Shown in pieces: positions 12,201-23,911 of a stretch of DNA of 64,000 nucleotides. The position numbers and the translations under genes are program-made. The notes beneath the pieces were generated by a model. The model was not told the DNA's origin. It saw nothing but the letters and a program-made list of their open reading frames with translations, and made no database searches. The first letter of the stretch is position 1. Every line of letters starts with the position of its first letter. This DNA is from Amphiduros pacificus. Taxonomy: Eukaryota; Annelida; Polychaeta; Phyllodocida; Hesionidae. The stretch is taken from assembly GCA_949316495.1 (NCBI GenBank), contig OX439004.1, forward strand, positions 29,170,904-29,234,903. Reading direction: 5' to 3'.

Positions 12201-15200
12201 CACAGTGATACATTACATGCTAGGCAGGTCTGCTCCGACACAGTGATACACTATATGCAAGGCAGGTCTGCTCTGACACAGTGATACACTATATGCTTGG
12301 CAGGTCTGCTCCGACACAGTGATACACTATATGCTAGGCAGGTCTGCTCCCACACAGTGATACACTATATGCTAGGCAGGTCTGCTCTGACACAGTGATA
12401 CACTATATGCTAGGCAGGTCTGCTCTGACACAGTGATACACTATACGCTAGGCAGATCTGCTCCGACACAGTGATAGACTATATGCTAGGCAGGTCTGCT
12501 CTGACACAGTGATACACTATATGCTGGCCAAGTCTGCTCCGACACAGTGATACATTACATGCTAGGCAGGTCTGCTCCAACACAGTGACACACTATATGC
12601 TAGGCAGGTCTGCTCTGACACAGTGATACACTATATGCTAGGCAGGTCTGCTCTGACACAGTGATACACTATACGCTAGGCAGATCTGCTCCGACACAGT
12701 GACACACTATATGCTAGGCAACTCTGCTCCGACACAGTGATACACTATATGCTAGGCAGGTTTGTCCGACACAGTGATACACTATATGCTAGGCAGATCT
12801 GCTCCGACACAGTGATACACTATATGCTAGGCAGGTCTGCTCTGACACAGTGATACACTATATGCTAGGCAGGTCTGCCCTGACACAGTGATACACTATA
12901 TGCAAGGCAGGTCTGCCCTGACACAGTGATACACTATATGCTAGGCAGGTCTGCCTGTAGTAAGTCTCTCTATCAGGATCAATCTAGAATATGCCACATC
13001 TTTATGGCAAATCATCTCTCATCTCATCATTCAGCAACATGACTCTTAATGACTCACGACAACTAATCCATCATTACTCACAACCTTACATCTTTTATGA
13101 CTCGCTATTGGTCATCGCTCATGACTCGGTCATTCTTCTTTGGAACTTATCAAGAGTCATCCTTTATGACTCATCCTTAACTAATCCAGGTTTTGTGAAT
13201 CTTGACCTAAGGTTTATCGCTACCCAACATAATGACTCATCATCATATCTTTTATTGTCACCCATCATTGTATGAGTCATATTCATGCATCTATTATAAC
13301 ATATATTTTTTTCATCTTTTTTTTTTTTTGGGGGGGGGGGGGGAAGTAATTCATATGTCATTTCATTCAGGTAGAGTAATAAGTGAAGGAGTTCTGGAAT
13401 CCCCCATCCCTAGTGATGTGAGGTTCAGGGTACATTAGCCCTGTATGATTTCCCCTATCAAATCTTAATAGTATTCATCGCATTTGAAACATTTGTTTTT
13501 TGTGTGTGCGAAACACACCAGACACCATGGACAGGTCCCTCTCAGTCTCATAAAAGACCAAATCAAACACACAGATATGTGAGTCGACTGTGTGGTGCGT
13601 GGCATGTTCGTGTTAGCAGCTGTCGTCTTGAGTTCTCAGTCAGACATTGCATAGTTCTGTAGTTGATAATGTGTCTGTTGGTAAATATAAAAGATATGTC
13701 AGCCCAGTATCACAGAGACATGGCTCCAGTATCAGATCAAAACCAGCAGTAGGCCTCTCTGCACAGAAATCTGCCATTTTTAATTAGTGCAAATCATATA
13801 TATGTGTGTGTGTGTGTGCATAAATATATACATATACATATTCATATACATGCTCATATACATGCATTGGGATTCCGGGAGCAGTTTGTTGCTGTCGTGT
13901 GTCGACTCTAGTCCTGTTCTGATACTGGTACCCTGGCTCTCTACATGCCGTGTTTAGTGCAACAACCAAACAACCAAAGACTAACTTCTCTAATTTTTAT
14001 CTAGCAAACTATCATGATTATATCCTCTCATTTTTAAACTCCACATTTTCTTATAACACACATATTTGCTTCATCGCAGCTGTTTTTGTTTTTTTTACCA
14101 TAACATTGTATATTCAACTCATATGATAGGAATATTAGAATGCATATAACAATGAATGAATGTTACATTTTGCTTTTCATGGCTCACGAAGGATGATGAG
14201 GCAATATTGAAAGTAAGTCCTCCACCAATGTTGTCTGTGTATATATTGTCAAATTGAATATAGTTCTCTACTTTTGCTTTTTTTTTCTTTATTTCCTGTA
14301 TTTGCATGTTTGCATCATGTATCTACTCGGTGTATGTATTTGTTAGGTGGTGTTTGTAAGATCTTTGAATCACTGTTAGATACCGATAAGGATTCTCCAG
14401 AAACGACATACTCTTTGGTCTGTGTTCTGTCTGTTGTCACGTGATCAGTCAAGCATTTTTGACATACACACCTGTGTCTGGAATATGCATTTATTTTGGA
14501 CCATGTATTTTGGCACAGCTCTCCAGAGGCCCCAAATCTCATTTGGGATTGTTTTTCTCCACTGTTCTGCATGAGTCATCAGTCTAGTCTGCACATAATA
14601 TGGTCATGCACTTTAATGACTGTCCTCAGCCTGGTAATCAATTGGTATATTTGCCTATGCAAACCTATGCTACAGGCTGCCAGACTTTTAAATATCAACA
14701 TCTGGTATGACACTATATATTAGCAATATGTTACATAACAGTGCACGAGAGCTGTGGTTATGCCATAATATTTTATTTTTATATTTTGTTATAAGATAAT
14801 AGATCATTTACATTGCTCTTGGCATGGCCAAAGTCTGGACTATTATTTCAGGCCTGAAACTTTTGCAATGTTTTGTTTTATTGCTGCACTGTGAAATATA
14901 TTGTGCCATAGAGATTTAATTGTCTGTCACACAGCATGCCTCACTTCACACCTTTAGGCATGCACATTTGGTACATTTATCCAGTACAATTATTTGTCCA
15001 AACATGATGTTGTATTTGAATCAACTGGGTTAATTTTACCAAGAAGGTTTATCCCAATAACATCTCTCTTGTATTTATTATTTACATCTCCCTTGAACTT
15101 GATCCCTGTGCTCATTTACTCAAATGTTTTTAGGGGAAAGTGAGCATAAAATGGCACAAATCTGAAAGTAGAAAAAAACTGAAGCAGAAACTCAATTAAA

Positions 15201-18200
15201 TATGCCCCCATCTTCTCAGTGCTTTGAAGTTCATTTTATTTTTGCTTACAGTTTTCTTTTGCAGATTCTCTAATCATGTTTGTGCTTTTAATAAAGTTTG
15301 CCTTTACAGTAGCTTGCATGATTGCTAATGTTGCACTTCTCTTTCAGGAGAATAGTTTTTCAAGTACTTTAAGCAAGTACAATGTGTGATCTCCTGTTTT
15401 TAACGTGATTTGATTGTTGAGGTACTGAAAGGTAACCTTGTAATCACCCTGTCTGTCCTTTGTTTGTCTGTCTGTTCGTCTCTCTACTCTAATGCTGCTA
15501 TTGTTTTATAAGGTTCTAGGTTTATTTAAATATGATATATGAGATTATGGGTTATAGTTGGCAACAGATAGAATATGTTACCTCATGTTTGTTTGAGCAA
15601 TGACAACTTTTGACCAGTAATCGTCATTTAATGATTTATTTTTACATGAAAAACCTATTCGTTACCAAATTGAATTATTCAATGATTTATTTTGACAAAA
15701 CATGAAAATATCATGAATTAAGATTGACTTGATGTCCACTCATGATGTGAATTTATCCCTGGTGGGATTTATTTCTATGCAGTGCTGCCCTCAAGTGGCA
15801 ATATTGAAAAAGATTTCCTTCCAGAGTTAAATTCATATCATTTGTGGACATCAAATCAATATTTGTTTTAACATTCCTGACTGCAGTCTCAAACTTGTTT
15901 ATTTACCACATGCTTTTACTCTTGCATATCTTTGAATGTTCCAGAAAATGTTTCTGACCTTGTGTAACTATTGACAGATCCTGTCAACAAACTGTTTGCA
16001 AGTTATATAAGGCTATGTAATATCAGGATATTGAGGGGATCGATCCTTTATTCCTTGGTTAATGTTGCTAGTGACATAAGTTAATGAAATATCTGGTGGG
16101 GAGTTGAGCCTTTAATCCTTGGTTGTCGACCCACCCCGTAGGGGGAGGGGAGACCTTGTATCGGGCTCTGTCCGTGATTCCGAGTGTCCGCATGTCCGTA
16201 AGCCAAATAAACCTGATGTTGTCGAGTTTATGGACATTCTATCAACCTTTGATATGACCCAATGGGTCACTGAACCAACCCATAAACTTGGTAACACCCT
16301 TGATTTAGTTGTGACCTTTAATGGCAATAACAAATTTAAGGGTCATAGAGTGGATGAATACATATCCGACCATAAATCCATCAAATTATGGCTGGATATT
16401 AAACCCCCTAATCCCCCTAAAAAATCCATTAGCTATAGAAAATAGAGGGGCATTGATCTTCAATCCCTTAGGGATGACACTAGATCATTGACTGAAAGCA
16501 CTTCAGGTTGGGATCATCTATCCATTGATGATATGGTGGATTACTATGATAGCAATCTGACTGCATTGATGGATAAACATGCTCCTGTGAAGAATGCTAA
16601 TATTTCCCTTCGTAAGCCAGTGCCACATCAACTATGGTTTGACCACATCAAACCATAGTTTATGCACCCATTTAACTTTGCCACCATGGTGGGTCGACAT
16701 ATGAGCTTTGCTCTTTTATTTTGATTTAAGTGAGCTTTTGTAATATCATGGGAATTATCCTTTGATTTTTTGGGTTTCCGTGCAACTGTGAGTATAAAGG
16801 GCAGTATTCAGATCCAATCCTTATTACTTATGCTAAACAATTGTTGCTATCATTACTTAATAGAGCTGCTTGGATGCAAATATATTATAAGCTATCATGC
16901 CCTAGTTGGAAGACCTATTAACCTACATTTGAATCATCAGTGTTCTAATATCTGACTTAGCTGCTGTTGGTATTGGAAATTGTGTCATATATGTAATGTA
17001 ACCATGTCTACTATTATTGTTGAAACCAAAAATTATTACAGTACCTGTTATGATATTTGCCACAAGATATTTACCGGTAGTTATATCTAGATTGTCGCAT
17101 GATTTGATCGTGGAATCTCATTTGTCACATGATTTGATTGTTGTATCTTGTGTGTCACATGATCTGATCATTGTATCTTGTGTGTCTCATGATTTGATCA
17201 TTGTATCTTGTGTGTCACATGATTTGATCATTGTATCTTGTGTGTCACATGATTTTGAATGTGTACATTTTGTTTCAGGCAGAGTCAGACCTGAGGGTAG
17301 CCCAGGCCGAGTTTGACAGACAGGCTGAGATCACCAAACTGCTACTAGAGGGCATTAGTAGTACACACGTCAGTATACACTCCCTGCTTGATTCCTCAGT
17401 AAACATCTCACTTATGCTTTAATATTATCCTAATGGTTTACACATAAACAGGGCAGACATCATGTTACAGTAGGAGAAAATCCAAAATTATTAATTGAGT
17501 GGAGATTAATTTCACAACCAGTTCTCTCTAGAAATACTCTTAAAATGGATAAATTCAAATTTTAAATTAAAAAAAACCAAACAGTTCATGAAGTGCTGTC
17601 ATTTATATACTAAATATTTCTGGTTAAGATTTTAAAATAAACAGGAGGATTTAACCTGGAAATTATTTGAGAAGAATGCAAATTCACATGAGGTTTTTGG
17701 TAAATGTGTGTGTTATTTCAGGCTCACCACCTGCGCTGCCTGCACGACTTCATCGAGGCCCAGGCCACGTACTATGCCCAGTGCCACCAGTATATGCAGG
17801 ATCTGCAGAGACAGCTCGGCAGGTATACACTCCCTTCATATTGACACTATCCCTTAACACAGAGAGCTTTCCATGCATTGACTCCACACACAGCTTTGTT
17901 TAACTTAGTGTGATGTCATCTCACACTATCTCTGGGCATGATGTCACAATCAATGATAATTCCACACAAGGGCTTCATATCTGTAAACTAAATCTTCATA
18001 GTTGACATGACAAAAAGGGTTGCCACAGATCAGGGAAAAGTTAGCAATTTATATATTTTTTCAAGGCCAGGGAATAGTCAGGAAATTTTTACTTTGTTCA
18101 GGTGAAATTTGCATTTTGTATCTCAGTCAAGGAAAATTGGTTTAGGGTCAATGAAAAATGGTCATTTTGAGAACAAGTTCAAATATTTTCATGTTCAAAT

Positions 18201-21200
18201 GATAGTGTCCGATATATGGACATGACATAAATTTCATGATAATCCTGATATCAGTACAGATACAAGTCCTGTCAAGCTAAAATTTAATTGGATAACAGAA
18301 ATATAACAATGTTAAAAGTCTGAGATAATCCAGAATATGAGAAGTCAACTACGTGAATTTGATCCTGATGTTGTTGAAGTGGTCAGTGAAAAATTTAATT
18401 TAGTCAGGGAAAAGCCAGTAATAAGTCAGGAAATTTGAGAATCTGGTCCATGTGGCAACCCCATGATGTCACAATCATAATGTCACACAATGGCCTTTTA
18501 TGTGTGAACGAAATATTCATAATTTACATGATACAGTTAATCATTAATTCTTATTGACGTAATGTAATTTTAATTTTTTTTATTAAGATAATGTCAAAAT
18601 ATATTATATGTCATTGTAAACTGTTTAAAAACTAACCACAGCACAATTCTCAAGCTCCTCAATTGTGGTTAATTAAGAATAACCAAAGTAATATATTTCC
18701 CTGGGCGTTACACAGTATTGGTCCACTGAAAGAAGACAATGCTTCCTCCTAAATCTGTGTGGATGGTGGTGATGTAAAACGTTCCCTCATTGGTAAGCTA
18801 CAAGCCATGTGCTGATTGGTGGGAATCTTGAATATTAATGAGCTTGTGTGTGTATGCTTGTAGTATTTGTGCTACACAGTAAAGGGCCCAGTCACTAGGT
18901 GGTGCTTGTGTCCAACAACCAAGGTAGGTCCCAAACTTGCCAGGGGCTTAGGTGCAAAGAAAACAGATTAATATACATACCCCTAAAAAATCTATTCATG
19001 AAGACATTTCAAGGATATATTTGGCCTTTTGACAAAACATTTTTTGTTGTTGATATAATGGCAATAGTTCCTTGGCAATGTTGGTGCATAGATGAGATGG
19101 AAGGAGATTTATTGGGCAGGGCACCGAGGTGAAGCTGGGTCCTCACTGTGTGGTATATACACAATTATGTTGGCATGGAGTGTACCCATGTTGTACTTTA
19201 TTGTAGCATATCACATGCAAGTACACCATTGCAAAACAGTTCCTACTTCAACTGAATTCTCAAAAATTTATTTGTATTTTTTTCACACAAATATATATAT
19301 ACATAAATATTATTTATTGATATTTTTGGAAGCATTTCTTTTTCTCAAAAATTATAATTTTAAAGAAATAAGATCAAAGCTATGTACACATTACCTAATT
19401 TGTGTTTTCATTGTCTCTTAGAACATTAGAATGTTCTTGTCAAAATAAGGATGGATTGGAACTGATTTGCACTGAGTGTTATCATCCCATAATATGTGAA
19501 TGGTACTTTTTAAGGTGACTGCTCTTGCTGACCATACACTGTACATGTATGTGCCTCAGCTGTCTCACTCTAACATCTCTTAACTTCTATCCTTCAAATA
19601 ACCTGTAACCTGCCAACGTGGATCAGGGATTTTGTTTAGCCTAGAAGCTCCTAGTGCAGTCGCAGGCTTTCACTCGGCCTGGATTTCAGGTGCCTCAACA
19701 TTTCGGCTCCAGATTTTTTGAGTATGTAATCTGCCCTGTTAAAGAACGACTTTGCAAAGTTTTTGCATTTTTTTGGTATTTTTCCAGTTATTCAGTAAAT
19801 TCGGTTCCCTCTGGTGGCGGTAGCACCTCACCCACAATCCATGCCCCGGTTTATCCGAGTGCTCCCCCGGCGGCGGAGGTGTCGGAGGGTGGCGCCAAGC
19901 AAGCTAGGGTGTTGTATGACTATGACGCTGCTGATATGAGGGAACTCTCACTAGTCGCTGATGAGGTAGGATGATACAGCCAGCATGCCGCTGCTCTTAA
20001 ACATGATCAAACCTGCCAGTGCTCTCAAGATCACTTCAGTTCTAAGATCACTCATGTCTAAGATCACTCATTTCACCTGGACATTATCACCCTCACAACA
20101 CATTTCCCCCCAAGTTCTCCCATTTTCCATGAACCTTCATATATTTTCTGGGGTTACCAATTCCATGAGAAACACATTTGCAAGGTTTCCTGTTTCACGA
20201 AGACATATTTCCATGCATTACCAAGCTTTGATTAATATTTTCTTCCCTTTATGCTCTATCTCTGTTATTCAATAAAAAGAATCTTCAAAAATTACAGACA
20301 GTATCATTATTGAGTTAGTGAATGTTAGAATCTATGACTTCATTTATATCATTTGATATTAAGTAATAGCATTTGTATCGACAATTAAGGACTGTCTGCA
20401 TGCAAAATGTCTGAGTAGTTTGGTTGCCCTTTAATTTTATACAATAATATAATTGACTCCATCATATCAGCAAGCATAAATAAAGTTGAATTTGATCAAT
20501 TCTGCTGTGCTGATTAGATCTTGGTATTCTAAGTTCAACCTGTGTTAAGATTAATCAGAAGATATGAATAACTTTTTTGTATTCATTTTAATGTCATGAA
20601 AGAAAAAGTAAAAAATGAAAATTATTTGGGGGATTTCTGCATTCTGTGAGGGGCAGCAGTTTCTGTTTGGACATAGCCCCATTACATTGAGTGTTTGAAT
20701 GTGTTTGGGGTACATTATTACCTTTATTGAATATTACTAATCATTTATTTGCATGAAAGATTTCAACAATAAATAGAATAACTGGCTTTTAACAGTCGCA
20801 AATACATATAGACAACACAAGTTCTGCCACTGATCACTTATTTTTGAATTTCTGATAATTTTCTTGACCTAAATCTTTAAATTAATGTACAAAAATCATA
20901 AAGTCATACTTCATAGAAAACGGATTCTGAAATCTTATTTTTGGTTTCAATTGTAGGATGAGCAAATTTTTGAAAAGTGATCGTTGGCTCACGGAAACTA
21001 ATAAAATGTAAGAGATAGTTTTGCTATAGCACTCAACAATATCACTGGCAATTTGGAAACAAAGATATTTCCATAGTGAATATACCTACCATAGAATTAG
21101 ACTAACACCCTAGCTCAAGTAGTGCTAATGTGAGGGTAGTTCTAGTTAATTGATATTGTTCACATCATAATATCATTCATACTTGCATGCAAATGATTAG

Positions 21201-23880
21201 TAGTTCCCATGGCAATATAAATATCATTTCTTTTGGGTTTTGTGGTAAGCTTTGGGAGAAATTAATATTGAAAACGTTTAAGATGCAAAGTCCTCACTTG
21301 CAAATTTCAATTTATATTTTTATCAGTCATGCTTTGCCACATTATTTTTCTTAATGTTGTTTATCACTTCTGATATACAAAAAAAAACATTTTTGATGCC
21401 AAAAAACATATTTTTGCCAGCAAATGTAATGAAAGGCTTAATAACTTAACTGACAAATTCTTTTTACCCTCAGCCCCTGATGTAATCAGGCTGAGGGTAT
21501 TGCAGTACTCCTGGCGTGGGTATGTATGTATGTCTGTATGTATGTCTGTAGCGAACATCCTTGTCATCGCGATAACTCAAGAACAAATGATGGCAGCTTC
21601 ATGAAACTTGACACACATATGTATCTGGTGAAAACCTCGGACGAGTTCGATGGACGGCGACCTTGACCTATTTTTCAAGGTCACAGGGACAATTATGTGA
21701 AATCCCAAGAATCACAATAACTCAAGAACGAATGATGGTAGCTTTATGAGATTTGACACACATAAGTATCTGGTGAAGACCTCAGAATTTTTTCTATGAA
21801 ACATGACCTTCACCTACTTTTCAAGGTCACAGGGACAATTATGTGAAATCATCTTGTCATCGCGATAACTCGAGAACAAATGATGGCAGCTTCATGAAAC
21901 TTCACACACATAAGCATCTGGTGAAAACCTCGGACGAGTTTGATGGACGGTGACCTTGACCTATTTTTCAAGGTCACAGGGACAATTATGTGAAATCCCA
22001 AGAAAAACTCAAGAACAAATGATGGCAGCTTAATGAGATTTGACACCCATAAGCATCTGGTGAAGACCTCAGAATTGTTTCTATAAAACATGACCTTCAC
22101 CTACTTTTCAAGGTCACAGGGACAATTATGTGAAATCATCCTTGTCATCGCGATAACACGAGAACTAATGATGGCAGCTTCATGAAACTTGACACACAAA
22201 AGCATCTGGTGAAAACCTCGGACGAGTTCAATGGACGGCGACCTTGACCTATTTTTCAAGGTCACGGACAATTATGTGAAATCCCAAGAATCGCAATAAC
22301 TCAAGAACGAATGATGGCAGCTTTATGAGATTTGACACACACAAGCATCTGGTGAAGACCTCAGAATTTTTTCTATGAAACATGACCTTCACCTACTTTT
22401 CAAGGTCACAGGGACAATTATGTGAAATCATCCTTGTCATCGTGATAACTCAAGAACAAATGATGGCAGCTTCATGAAAATTGACACACATAAGCATCTG
22501 GGATGACTCCAGATGAGTTTGATGGACGGTGACCTTAACCTGCTTTTCAAGGTCACCGGCCCATATCAATAATTCTAGAGTAAATGATGACAGTTTCATG
22601 ATACTTGACACACCTAAGATATCAAAGGAAGTAGATGTTATGGGTTTTTTTACCCCTGCATCAATTTGCCTTGGTGCAGTGATGTTTTGTTCACAAATAT
22701 TGTGTGGAGCGAATGTTGTGCAATGAGTTACCAGGGCTGAGGGTTGATGCATCTCTGATGCCTATGTTTTCAAGTTACTATTAATTTGTTTTAATGAGGC
22801 ATATGTGTAAAATGATTGAGAATTTCTATTGTAATTTCTTGTGCTTTTCCAATATAAGATATGATGTGCACCAGTGTCAGAAATGTGGGTTAAAATGTTG
22901 CTCGTATTACCAGTCAAATCAATTAAATGGAAAATATTAGAAAAAAATACCCTCAAAAGTTGCTGGTCCTGGCCAAAAGTTGCTGGTCCTGGCCAAAAGT
23001 TGCTGGTCCTGGCCAAAAGTTGCTGGTCCTGGCCAAAAGTTGCTGGTCCTGGCCAAAAGCTGCAGCAGCTGGTCCTGGCCAAAAGCTGCAGCAGCTGGTC
23101 CTGGCCAAAAGCTGCAGCAGCTGGTCCTGGCCAAAAGCTGCAGCAGCTGGTCCTGGCCAAAAGCTGCAGCAGCTGGTCCTGGCCAAAAGTTGCTGGTCCT
23201 GGCCAAAAGCTGCTGGTCCTGACAAAAAGTTGCTGGTCCTGGCCATAAGTGGCTTGTTTGTTTAAGGCAACAGAGGAAGTCCAGAACACTGATATGCACT
23301 GAGTCTTATAATTGGAATGTTTATACATGTGCCTCTGTGTTGTTTGCATGAACACATCTGTGAATTTTGGCTCCAACTGGTACATATTATTCAAAACATT
23401 ACTTTCTGTTAGAGCTGTGTATCTATTTTGTGCTATCGAGCACTTTTCTAATGGCAAACAATTTAATATATACCTTTAATTATTCCTTGTCCAAAAATAG
23501 TGAAATATATTGCATTTAGATGTCCAAAAATGAGAAATTTGATCAAATCATGAAAACCAAGGATATAATTGTACTCTTACCCCTTAAACAAAGCACATAT
23601 TGATAATTAAGGTAGGAAACATGTTAAGCTAGACTTTTTAAGATACTGTCATATTTCGGCATTTAGGATGCTAATTCGGTACCAATATATGGATCACAGC
23701 ACTATTGCAAAGTGATAATTCTCTAGCATTTTATAAGATAAGTCTGTGAAATGTTGAGCCCATAGTGATACCAATAGGTATGATTTTATGATTTATGTTG
23801 TATCAATGTCGTCCAATAGAAGTTGAAATTCTAGTATTTTTTGGAATTCAATTACATTTTCTTCATTTTGATAAATTGAT

Positions 23881-23911
<31 letters not shown>

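Noticed and set aside
10749-12956. Possible CRISPR-like array
   Set aside because: Units are contiguous 38-mers without spacers, in an intron of an animal gene. It is a minisatellite.
17017-17316. 99-codon open frame with SHDLIIVSCV repeats
   Set aside because: Created by the 30-bp repeat, a multiple of three, running into the real exon in another frame.
22762-23457. 231-codon - strand open frame and several + frames
   Set aside because: Open only because the 20/26-bp repeat lacks stops; frames are low-complexity and mutually overlapping.
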